The notes below the pieces were generated by a model. That model made no database searches. It saw nothing but the letters and a program-made list of their open reading frames with translations, and was not told the DNA's origin. A stretch of DNA of 32,351 nt, from assembly GCA_030765625.1 (NCBI GenBank), contig JAVCCF010000091.1, positions 1 to 32,351 on the forward strand. Direction: 5' to 3'. This DNA is from Candidatus Tenebribacter burtonii. Its GTDB lineage: Bacteria > Cloacimonadota > Cloacimonadia > Cloacimonadales > TCS61. A program made the translations under genes and the position numbers. The first letter of the stretch is position 1; every line of letters starts with the position of its first letter. Of this stretch, positions 17,175 to 24,268 are shown piece after piece.

Positions 17175-17192
17175 TCCTAATTTAAATTAGGA
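17175..17192. promoter_or_regulatory. 18-bp perfect palindrome over the ribosome site of the lpxB operon
   Basis: TCCTAATTTAAATTAGGA is a perfect palindrome that ends in the AGGA of the minus-strand AGGAG ribosome site, 7 bases before the first start codon. It could be a repressor operator, or in RNA a hairpin that hides the ribosome site. Confidence 0.5.
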
Positions 17193-17220
17193 CCAAAGAT
17201 AAAATGAATAACATCATAAC

Positions 17221-17239
17221 TCATAATATAGTATTATGA
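17221..17239. promoter_or_regulatory. Second palindrome upstream of the lpxB operon
   Basis: TCATAATA and TATTATGA are 8-bp arms around the spacer TAG. It lies about 55 bases before the operon start and covers AT-rich sequence where a -10 element could lie, so it may be an operator. Function is inference. Confidence 0.35.
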
Positions 17240-17326
17240 TAGGCTAAAAATAGGTAAACGACAAACTTTTAGGAACAATGAACATAATTAGAATAATTGA
17301 AACTACTAAACTCAAGTAGATTTGCA

Positions 17327-17719
17327 TTAATTGATCCTTAAAATTACAGTTCTTGTGCGGGGACCATCAAATTCGCAGAAATAGACTCCCTGCCATGTTC
17401 CTAACAGGAGTTTAGTATTATGTATGATGATATCTTGTGAACAACCTAAAATTGAACTTTTTGTATGAGCATCCGAATTTCCTTCCATGTGTTTGAACTC
17501 CGGAAGATCAGGTGATATTCTGTTTAAAGCAATGATGAGATCGTGTTGTACATCAGGATCTGCATTTTCATTAATTGTTACAGCTGCTGTGGTATGTGGA
17601 ATAAAGATGGTAACTTTTCCTTCTGATATATTAGATTCTTTAACAAACTTTTTGATCTCGGAAGTTATGTCTATAAGTTGCTCATGCTTAATTGTATGCA
17701 CGGAAATTTTCTTGATCAT
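17327..17719 (-). CDS. yjbQ: YjbQ/UPF0047 family protein (secondary thiamine-phosphate synthase type)
   Basis: The start at 17719 (MIKKISVHT) is preferred to the ATG two codons earlier because AAGGA then lies 6 bases upstream instead of abutting the codon; this gives 130 residues. The protein matches the small YjbQ family, trimeric beta proteins with weak thiamine-phosphate synthase activity in some members. Visible signatures are FIPHTTAAVTINE, DPDVQHDL, LGCSQDIIIHNTKLLLGTWQGVYFCEFDGPR. These include the conserved histidines and the terminal GxWQxIxxxEFDGPR block. Physiological role is unsettled for the whole family. It is transcribed alone, divergent from the PspC gene. Confidence 0.9.
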   Translation of the reverse strand: MIKKISVHTIKHEQLIDITSEIKKFVKESNISEGKVTIFIPHTTAAVTINENADPDVQHDLIIALNRISPDLPEFKHMEGNSDAHTKSSILGCSQDIIIHNTKLLLGTWQGVYFCEFDGPRTRTVILRIN

Positions 17720-17749
17720 ATACATTCCTTATAAATTTATTTCAATTTT

Positions 17750-17778
17750 CAAAATCTTGAAAAGTGGTTTTATGTCAA
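17750..17778 (-). promoter_or_regulatory. Candidate promoter of yjbQ
   Basis: Minus-strand TTGACA (17778-17773), 18 bases, then TTTTG (17754-17750). The TTTTG overlaps a short hairpin TTTTCAA-AATC-TTGAAAA at 17746-17763. Confidence 0.4.
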
Positions 17779-17960
17779 ATCATATCATTTATCTTGACGA
17801 CTTATATCCAAGATCAGTAAGTTTCCAAAGCTGTAATAAGGGTTTTATTCAACTGAGATTTGGAAAGTTTGATCTCGTTTGTAACCTTCCGGATTTCTTA
17901 TGTTAAATCTTTATCAAAATTCAGCAATCTAAAATGAAATTGCATTTCGATGGAGGGAGA

Positions 17961-18368
17961 ATGAAAAATCTGCATATCTCAGATAAAGAAAAAATACTGA
18001 CAGGTGTTTGTGCCGGGATTGGAGAATCATTTGGAATTAATGCTAACATAGTAAGAGGAGCTTTTCTTATTTCTTTGCTTTTTGGTTTCTCAGGATTTTT
18101 TGTCTATTTGATTCTTTCAATAATCTTACCAAAAAGTGAAATAAAAGCGGAAGTGATCGACGAAGAAGATCAAGAAGAGAAAGAAAAAACAAAGATCGTT
18201 AGAAGTTGGGATAAAAGAATGTTAGCTGGTGTTTGCGGAGGATTTGCGAACTATTTAGGTTGGGATGTGAGTTTGATACGTATAGCATTTGTAGCAATGA
18301 CTATGGCTGGCGGAATCGGAATATTTCTGTATCTTTTCTTTTGGTTCATTTTCCCTAACGAAGAATAA
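17961..18368 (+). CDS. Tandem PspC-domain membrane protein
   Basis: The start at 17961 follows GGAGGGAGA directly and is better than the ATG at 17934; it gives 135 residues. The protein is two PspC domains in a row: residues about 5-58 (KILTGVCAGIGESFGINANIVR, then a membrane segment) and about 82-132 (RMLAGVCGGFANYLGWDVSLIR, then a second membrane segment). A charged linker rich in E and K (about 59-81) separates them. PspC proteins sense or bind phage-shock partners at the inner membrane. No pspA, pspB or pspF lies nearby, so the link to an envelope stress response is by domain only. The 4-OT-like gene starts 28 bases after the stop and may be co-transcribed. Confidence 0.88.
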   Translation: MKNLHISDKEKILTGVCAGIGESFGINANIVRGAFLISLLFGFSGFFVYLILSIILPKSEIKAEVIDEEDQEEKEKTKIVRSWDKRMLAGVCGGFANYLGWDVSLIRIAFVAMTMAGGIGIFLYLFFWFIFPNEE

Positions 18369-18395
18369 AAATTATAAATTTATTTTGGAGGAGTT

Positions 18396-18575
18396 ATGCC
18401 GATTATAACATTAGAAAACGCAGGGACACTAACTGTTGAACAAAAAACTCAACTTATCAAAAAGCTTACAGATGTAGTTGTGGAAGTAACCAATAAATCT
18501 GCATCAGCTGTTTATGTGCGAATTGATGAAGTTCCAAGAGAGAATTTCGGTGTAGGTGGTAAAAGTTTAGGTTAA
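18396..18575 (+). CDS. 4-oxalocrotonate tautomerase-like small protein
   Basis: This 59-residue gene begins MPIITLENAGTLTVEQK and ends ENFGVGGKSLG, the layout of the 4-OT/DmpI/YwhB tautomerase family. The N-terminal proline, the catalytic base after Met removal, is present. The usual Arg11 and Arg39 positions are Leu and Tyr here, although an Arg occurs two positions later, so classical 4-oxalocrotonate substrates are doubtful. GGAGGAG lies 2 bases before the ATG. It follows the PspC gene by 27 bases on the same strand. Its substrate is unknown. Confidence 0.85.
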   Translation: MPIITLENAGTLTVEQKTQLIKKLTDVVVEVTNKSASAVYVRIDEVPRENFGVGGKSLG

Positions 18576-18600
18576 TTCAGATATATCATTCCCGAGCTCG

Positions 18601-18725
18601 TGTCATCCTGAGTTTGTCGAAGGATGAGGGTGTATGTATCTTGCACATTGTTCTTTGGAAGGATGTCTTTCTAAATAACGAGATTCTTCATGAGAGAATT
18701 CTCCTAAAAATTCCTCAGAATGACA
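18601..18725. repeat. MITE-like element with TGTCATYCTGAG terminal inverted repeats
   Basis: TGTCATCCTGAG (18601-18612) and CTCAGAATGACA (18714-18725) are inverted copies matching at 11 of 12 positions, 125 bases end to end. The left end folds further (CATCCT...AGGATG). I recognise the TCATCCTGAG...CGAAGGATG text as a dispersed repeat seen in many bacterial genomes. No coding frame is inside. It sits between the tautomerase stop and the promoter of the barrel gene. Confidence 0.6.
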
Positions 18726-18770
18726 ATTTTTTCTTTATCCAATATATTTACCCCAAATAACAACATTCAC

Positions 18771-18776
18771 TTGACT
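18771..18776 (+). promoter_or_regulatory. Candidate -35 box (TTGACT) for the 1091-residue barrel gene
   Basis: TTGACT lies 58 bases before the start codon and is itself the left half of an 11-base palindrome TTGAC-T-GTCAA. The -10 element is unclear (GTTTTC after 17 bases). Confidence 0.35.
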
Positions 18777-18833
18777 GTCAAAGTACAATTTTTGTTTTCA
18801 TTTAAAAAAGTATTTTTTGGATAGATAGAAAGA

Positions 18834-21800
18834 ATGAAAATAAAAATTGTAATTGTCATTATTTTTCTGCAGGTTGCATTATCTGCCTATAATTTCTTCT
18901 CTCCAATAATTAAATGGGAAAGGTTAAATGTAACCGATACTGAAGCATCAATAGAACTATCTACAACAAATATAATTATCAATTCAGAAAGAGTTTATAA
19001 CGATTCGCTTGTTTTTAATTTGGATAAATACAGCATCGATTATAAAAAAGGGATGATCACTTTTCACGAAACTTTAGGAAATTGTATTATAGAGTATTAT
19101 GTCTATCCTGAGCAACTTATAAACCGGTTTTATCTCTTTCAAACGCAAGAATATTCTGATACAACAGAAGTGAAGATAACAAAATCAAGCTCTCAACAAT
19201 TTTATAACAACACTGATCTTGATATTACTGGAAGTAAAACCATTTCCATATCAGTTGCTAACAACGAAGATTTTGATCTGGATCAATCACTCTTCTTAAA
19301 AATCAATGGTAAATTAAGTGATGGGATGAGTATTGAAGCACAACTTTCTGACAGTCAAACTCCCATAACTCCGGAAGGGGATTCCCGTGAACTTAGTAGT
19401 CTGGACAAAATATTTATACGCTTGTACGGAGAAAAATATGAACTTGCTTTTGGTGATCTTGAAATGGACTTTGACAATTCATCTTTTATGAAATACTCGT
19501 CTAAATTTGAAGGGTTAAAGGCAGGATGGCTTGGGAAGAATAAAGTAACAGGAGCGTTAGCGGTTTCAAAAGGTAAAAAGATTACAGATTCATTTGACGG
19601 CGTAGAAGCCAAACAGGGCCCCTATTATTTATCAGTTGAAGGAATTTTGGGAATTCAGGTAGTTCCAGGATCAGAGGAAGTCTTTTTAAATGGATTACAG
19701 ATGCAGCGTGGAACAGATTATTCGATAGATTATTCGGAAGGCGGGATAACATTTTCTAATAAACATTTTATTTCTTCAACAAATAAAATTCGTGTTACAT
19801 TCCAGTATTCAGACGAAAATTATAATCAGAATATGTATCTTGCTTCATCAGAAGTAAATGTTACAGATAAATTTAAGATTTATAATGATATGATCATCCA
19901 GAACGATGACAAGAACAATCCTCTATTGGATAGCTTTTCTGATGAGGAAATTGATTCTTTAGAGACTGCCGGCGATGAAACTGCGTGGGTGAGTGGAATA
20001 TCAGAAGTTGAAGATGGTGAATATGAACTTTCAGAAGATGGATTGTATTACTATTATGTTGGCAGCACAATAGTAGGACATTATAATATTCACTTTGAAT
20101 ATATGGGAATCGACAATGGAGATTACGATTACAATTCCGAAGGAGCTTTTTACGAATATGTTGGTGTTGGAAATGGTAGCTATCTTCCACTTAAGAAACT
20201 TCCATTACCACAGAGTAAATTAAATTATGATTTGAGTTTTAAATATGAAGGAGAAAGTTACATTTTAATAGCAGAGGGTTTGTTCACTTCCGATGATAAG
20301 AATACATTTTCCGCTGTTGATGACGGCGATAATAATGATTTTGCTACCCGTTTAAGCGCTCAAGTTTACCCTGAATATGATAAAATAGAGCCTAATTTGA
20401 AATTAATGTACGAAAGACTAGGCGGAAATATTTCCACTTTTTCCCAACTCCAAAGTGCTGCCGATGCTCACGAATTCACTCAATTACCGGATAGCTTGAA
20501 CAGTGAAGAATATTCAGCGGAATTAAGTATGAATATTCTGGATTTCTATTCTCCTTTTATTATTTATAAGCAGAAGAAAATAGTTGATTTTGCTTATCAG
20601 CAGTATATTTCAGTTACTTCCAATCTAAAACAAAAAAAGCTATTTCCACAAATTTATCACCGTTATCTTTTAGTAAAACAAACTGCAGATGATCAGCAAA
20701 TTAATGATTCTAAAATTGAACAACACGATTTAAAAGGAAAATACAGTTTTGGGAAATTTGCCTACGGTTTGGATTATTTTATTCGCAATAATGAATATGA
20801 AATTACGGAAGAGAGTAAATTTTTCGAGAGAAATGAAAACTGGAAAACTCAACTTGAAACTGCTAATTTGAAATGGATAACATCGCGGATATACTTCCAG
20901 ATGAAAAATGATCGGCAGCAATCGAGTAATGATCAAGGTTATATAACTCAACATGATGAAACATCCTATACATATGGGATCGAAACCTTTTTAAATACTG
21001 TCAAACATCGGATAAATGTTGCTTTCACACACCGGCAAATGAAAGATAATAAACAAGAGATAACTAATGATTTTGATATAGCTGACATCTCTGCAAGAAA
21101 TCTTTTTTTTAAAGATTTTGTAAACGTAAACTCCAATTATTCACTAAAGAATGTTGAATTTTTTCCTAAAATAAAAGAATTTCAGTATGTAGGAGAAGAT
21201 ATAGGATCCTATGATATTGATACCCTTTTTGTAGGTTATTTCCAGGGAGATTATGATTGGGAAGTTATTGCGGTAGATTACGAAAATCCTGAAATGTCGG
21301 TGGAAATCAATGCCAGCCTATCAGTGCATCTAACACCAAAAATGATAACGAAATCATTTTTAAAAAAATTCCAAACAGAAACATATGTTATGATAACAGA
21401 AAATTCTAGAGAAGATGATAAAAAGTTAGTTTATTTTTTAAATCCGAGTGTATTGATGGATACACTAACAACGATCTTTGGTAGAAGAATTCTGCATCAA
21501 ACTTTCTCGTTTGACATAATAGAGAGAAAACTTGTTTCCAAACTGGGTTATAAGTTAGAGGAAACGCTAGATAGCCGTTATAATGAAGAAACAGCAAAAA
21601 AAAATCAGGAAACATGGGATGCTGAATTAGGTATTTTAGTATTTGAAAACACGAACATGGAACTTCATTTTAATCGTATAGGAGAAGAAGATTCACATTA
21701 CAACTCGCAAATAGAAATAGATCAAATAAAGATGGATATTCAGAATAGACTATCTTCCTATATAACATTAAGATCATCAGCTTCTTATTCATTTGAAGAA

Positions 21801-22109
21801 GGGAGCGATGATGCAGATGACAATAGGTATACTATCAGCGCATTAAAATTTGAAGAATCAGCATCCTACTTCTTTAAACGAAAATACAGATTCTTCGCTA
21901 AAGCTAGCTATAAAAGAAATTACCGTGATGGTTCGGGATTTTTAACCTTTCTTGCAGATAAAAAGGAAGGAAATATTTTCAAATGGGATATTACTATGAA
22001 TTACCGTATGAGCAATTACACATCACTAAATCTGCAATATTCCGGCAATAGCTATCCTGAAGAAAAACAGGTTCATAAACTTAGCTTGGAAGTGAAAGCA
22101 GAGTTCTAA
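18834..22109 (+). CDS. Very large predicted outer-membrane beta-barrel protein, uncharacterised
   Basis: The 1091 residues begin with a signal peptide (about 1-18, ending ALSA). Residues about 20-110 form a beta domain (WERLNVTDTEASIELS). Residues about 125-350 hold a conserved core I recall from uncharacterised FCB-group proteins: GSKTISISVANNEDFDLDQS, LSDSQTPITPEGDS, SSLDKIFIRLYG, AFGDLEMDF, SVEGILGIQVVPGSEEVFLNG, IDYSEGGITFSN and FQYSDENYNQNMYLA. From about 440 on, alternating-hydrophobicity strands predominate, and the protein ends ...KLSLEVKAEF with the terminal aromatic residue typical of outer-membrane barrels. No enzyme motif is visible. A TTGACT box lies upstream. gmhA follows with its own promoter-like sequence. 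Membrane location is well supported by pattern; function is unknown. Confidence 0.7.
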   Translation: MKIKIVIVIIFLQVALSAYNFFSPIIKWERLNVTDTEASIELSTTNIIINSERVYNDSLVFNLDKYSIDYKKGMITFHETLGNCIIEYYVYPEQLINRFYLFQTQEYSDTTEVKITKSSSQQFYNNTDLDITGSKTISISVANNEDFDLDQSLFLKINGKLSDGMSIEAQLSDSQTPITPEGDSRELSSLDKIFIRLYGEKYELAFGDLEMDFDNSSFMKYSSKFEGLKAGWLGKNKVTGALAVSKGKKITDSFDGVEAKQGPYYLSVEGILGIQVVPGSEEVFLNGLQMQRGTDYSIDYSEGGITFSNKHFISSTNKIRVTFQYSDENYNQNMYLASSEVNVTDKFKIYNDMIIQNDDKNNPLLDSFSDEEIDSLETAGDETAWVSGISEVEDGEYELSEDGLYYYYVGSTIVGHYNIHFEYMGIDNGDYDYNSEGAFYEYVGVGNGSYLPLKKLPLPQSKLNYDLSFKYEGESYILIAEGLFTSDDKNTFSAVDDGDNNDFATRLSAQVYPEYDKIEPNLKLMYERLGGNISTFSQLQSAADAHEFTQLPDSLNSEEYSAELSMNILDFYSPFIIYKQKKIVDFAYQQYISVTSNLKQKKLFPQIYHRYLLVKQTADDQQINDSKIEQHDLKGKYSFGKFAYGLDYFIRNNEYEITEESKFFERNENWKTQLETANLKWITSRIYFQMKNDRQQSSNDQGYITQHDETSYTYGIETFLNTVKHRINVAFTHRQMKDNKQEITNDFDIADISARNLFFKDFVNVNSNYSLKNVEFFPKIKEFQYVGEDIGSYDIDTLFVGYFQGDYDWEVIAVDYENPEMSVEINASLSVHLTPKMITKSFLKKFQTETYVMITENSREDDKKLVYFLNPSVLMDTLTTIFGRRILHQTFSFDIIERKLVSKLGYKLEETLDSRYNEETAKKNQETWDAELGILVFENTNMELHFNRIGEEDSHYNSQIEIDQIKMDIQNRLSSYITLRSSASYSFEEGSDDADDNRYTISALKFEESASYFFKRKYRFFAKASYKRNYRDGSGFLTFLADKKEGNIFKWDITMNYRMSNYTSLNLQYSGNSYPEEKQVHKLSLEVKAEF

Positions 22110-22145
22110 TATTTGTGCATTTCTGTGAAGAAATGAAAAATCATG

Positions 22146-22173
22146 TTGACTTTGAAATGATCGATTTTAAAAT
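22146..22173 (+). promoter_or_regulatory. Candidate promoter of gmhA-dtd
   Basis: TTGACT (22146-22151), 16 bases, TAAAAT (22168-22173), 29 bases before the gmhA start. This is the most classical sigma-70-like promoter in the window. Confidence 0.5.
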
Positions 22174-22201
22174 TTTTCAGCAGGAATGAGAAAGGGGAAA
22201 A

Positions 22202-22789
22202 ATGAAAAATAATATTGAAATATCATTAAAAGAATCTGTTGATAATTTTGTAGATTTTGCTTCCGATAAGAGAAATGCTAAGATAATTGAACAAATTTCC
22301 GGTAAGATCGCAAATGCATTTAAAAATGGGAATAAAGTTCTTATTTGCGGCAATGGCGGCAGCACTACAGATGCAATGCATTTTGCTGAAGAATTAACCG
22401 GAAAATTTCGTAAAGAACGTCGTGCTCTACCGGCAATTGCTTTAACCGATCCGTCACATATTACTTGTGTTGCAAACGATTATGGTTTTGAAGAAATTTT
22501 TGCACGAGGTGTTGAAGCTTATGGGAAAGAAAATGATGTGTTGATAGCAATTTCAACCAGCGGCAATTCTCAAAATATTATAAATGCAGTTAAAAAAGCT
22601 GCTGAAAATAAAATGATAACCTTTGGGTTGTTGGGAAAAGATGGTGGGAAGCTGAATGAAAAATGTGATATTCAGATTATTGCTCCCGGTAGAACAACCG
22701 ATAGAATTCAGGAAATACATATAGCAGTTCTTCATATAATTATAGAAATCATTGAGAGAATTCTTTTCCCAGATAATTATACGGTTTAA
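22202..22789 (+). CDS. gmhA: Phosphoheptose isomerase (sedoheptulose-7-phosphate isomerase)
   Basis: The 195-residue SIS-domain enzyme converts sedoheptulose-7-phosphate to D-glycero-D-manno-heptose-7-phosphate, the first step to LPS core heptose or other ADP/GDP-heptoses. Seen are the phosphate site GNGGSTTDAMHFAEEL, with H60 and E64 as likely zinc ligands, ALTDPSHITCVANDYGF, ISTSGNSQNI (S118-S123 region) and TTDRIQEIHIAVLH with Q170 and H178 completing the metal site. The usual GGSAADAQHF is GGSTTDAMHF here, a mild change. dtd starts 4 bases after the stop, so the two are co-transcribed. Together with lpxB it supports heptose-containing LPS. Confidence 0.94.
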   Translation: MKNNIEISLKESVDNFVDFASDKRNAKIIEQISGKIANAFKNGNKVLICGNGGSTTDAMHFAEELTGKFRKERRALPAIALTDPSHITCVANDYGFEEIFARGVEAYGKENDVLIAISTSGNSQNIINAVKKAAENKMITFGLLGKDGGKLNEKCDIQIIAPGRTTDRIQEIHIAVLHIIIEIIERILFPDNYTV

Positions 22790-22792
22790 AAA

Positions 22793-23230
22793 ATGAAATT
22801 AGTAATTCAGCGTGTAAAACATGCCAGAGTAGAAATTGATGGAAAAGAAATATCCAGCATTGGTAAAGGATTGCTTATTTTAATTGGTATTTCCAAAGAT
22901 GATGATGGAACTCAAATTGAGTGGCTGGCCAAAAAAGCTGTTGAATTAAGGATATTTGAAGATGAACATGATAAAATGAATCTGTCTCTAAATGATATAA
23001 ATGGTGAGATATTACTTGTTTCACAATTCACACTTTATGGAAGCTGTAAAAAGGGACGTAGACCAAATTTTCTGAATGCTGCCAAACCTGAAAAGGCTAA
23101 AAAAATGTATCTTGATTTTACGGAAGCATTGAAGCAGAACGGCATTATTCCAAAACTTGGAGAATTTGGTAAACACATGGATATCACATTATTAAATGAT
23201 GGTCCTGTTACAATGATTCTTGAGAGATAG
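22793..23230 (+). CDS. dtd: D-aminoacyl-tRNA deacylase
   Basis: The 145-residue enzyme removes D-amino acids (and glycine) mischarged on tRNA. Both DTD signatures are present: SQFTLYG (77-83) and NDGPVTM (136-142), the latter carrying the cross-subunit Gly-cisPro motif. The start MKLVIQRVKHARV is typical, as is length. It is 3 bases after gmhA. Its stop shares a base with the GTG of a decayed HAD gene, which was probably once translationally coupled to it. Confidence 0.96.
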   Translation: MKLVIQRVKHARVEIDGKEISSIGKGLLILIGISKDDDGTQIEWLAKKAVELRIFEDEHDKMNLSLNDINGEILLVSQFTLYGSCKKGRRPNFLNAAKPEKAKKMYLDFTEALKQNGIIPKLGEFGKHMDITLLNDGPVTMILER

Positions 23231-23444
23231 TGAAGAATATCATTTTTGATCAAGGTAAGGTTCTGGTAGAAAATAATTTTTATGTAATTTATAAAGAGTT
23301 GGGTTATGAAGCAGAAAAAGAAGCATTGATGGAGTCAACTGCTTCTGTTCTTGAGTTTGAATCGGGTAGGATTACACGACAAGAATTTTATTTTTAAATG
23401 TTGAAGATAAAAAAAAATATAAGAAATTATTTGAATTAGAATAA
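23230..23444 (+). pseudogene. HAD-superfamily hydrolase remnant, frameshifted and truncated
   Basis: From the GTG at 23230 the frame reads VKNIIFDQGKVLVENN, matching the HAD motif I start (KNIIFDLGGVLVD) with the nucleophile Asp in place, then YKELGYEAEKEAL and FESGRITRQEF, the start of a YihX/HAD-IA cap domain. It stops at 23397 after 55 residues. One base-level frame change just before the stop would continue as FLNVEDKKKYKKLFELE to a second stop at 23444. Motifs II-IV are absent, so no activity is expected. The partial conservation suggests a recent loss; a sequencing error at the frameshift would not restore the missing two thirds. Confidence 0.6.
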
Positions 23445-23463
23445 AATAGAAGGGAGAAAAAGT

Positions 23464-24111
23464 ATGATAGATTTAGAAAAAATGATTGTAATTAGCGTTG
23501 AAGAACAGAAATTACGTTTGATACAGAATGATTACAAAATTGCTGAATACTCAATATCAACTTCCAAATTTGGCATCGGGAATAAAACTGGTAGTAATAT
23601 GACACCTTCTGGACATCATATAGTAAAAGAGAAAATTGGAGATCATGTTCCTGCTAATTCAATTTATAAGGCAGGTGAATTTACAAAAGAAATTGCTACA
23701 ATAAATAATAAAAAAGCTGTTGTTGAGGATCTTGTAACGACACGGATAGTAAAATTAGAAGGAATGGAAAACGGCATCAATAGAGGCAGTGGAATAGATT
23801 CATATAAAAGAGAGATCTGGATTCATGGAACACCGGCAGAAGATAAAATTGGATCACCTGTATCTCATGGTTGCATAAGGATGAAGAACGATGATATTAT
23901 TTTACTTTTTAATTCAATTGAAGTGGGAACACCAGTTAATATCGAAATGAAACTTATTGCTAAAGTACAAGGAAGAAAGACTCAATTTGCTGATAGAGGG
24001 CATACTTTCAGATTAAAAGACAGACGGAAACAAAGTGTTCTTGATTCTGCACTTTATAATTTAAGCGGTAAAGATCGACGAAAATTGGAAGAGCGAAGAA
24101 AAGATAAATAG
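23464..24111 (+). CDS. L,D-transpeptidase (YkuD domain) without an obvious signal peptide
   Basis: The 215-residue protein is a YkuD-fold L,D-transpeptidase, which forms 3-3 crosslinks in peptidoglycan or attaches proteins to it. The catalytic block IHGTPAEDKIGSPVSHGCIRM is complete, with H121, S134, H135, G136, nucleophile C137 and R139. The domain begins almost at the N-terminus (MIVISVEEQKLRLI), leaving no signal peptide or membrane anchor in the predicted protein. The C-terminal 40 residues are highly basic and repeat KDRRK. AGGGAGAAAAAGT before ATG supports the start, and no upstream in-frame extension is plausible past the HAD remnant. Family firm; location open. Confidence 0.88.
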   Translation: MIDLEKMIVISVEEQKLRLIQNDYKIAEYSISTSKFGIGNKTGSNMTPSGHHIVKEKIGDHVPANSIYKAGEFTKEIATINNKKAVVEDLVTTRIVKLEGMENGINRGSGIDSYKREIWIHGTPAEDKIGSPVSHGCIRMKNDDIILLFNSIEVGTPVNIEMKLIAKVQGRKTQFADRGHTFRLKDRRKQSVLDSALYNLSGKDRRKLEERRKDK

Positions 24112-24212
24112 GGCTAATTAATAAAGCTCGATGATTTAACAATAAGCCGATAGGAAATCTTAATTTCTTGTATTTTTAAAAAATATTATTCTGAAGTTTC
24201 ATAATATTAAAT

Positions 24213-24218
24213 TTGACA
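24213..24218 (+). promoter_or_regulatory. Candidate -35 box (TTGACA) for the 639-residue secreted protein gene
   Basis: TTGACA lies 50 bases before the start codon; TATTAT occurs after 15 bases and TTATGT after 17, either of which could act as -10. Confidence 0.4.
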
Positions 24219-24268
24219 CTAATATTTGAAATTTATTATGTGTAAATAAAATAATTAAGGAGAGAAAA

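Noticed and set aside
17487-17906. 139-codon plus-strand frame over yjbQ and the gap upstream
   Set aside because: Most of it is antisense to yjbQ; no start signal; the remainder is the promoter region.
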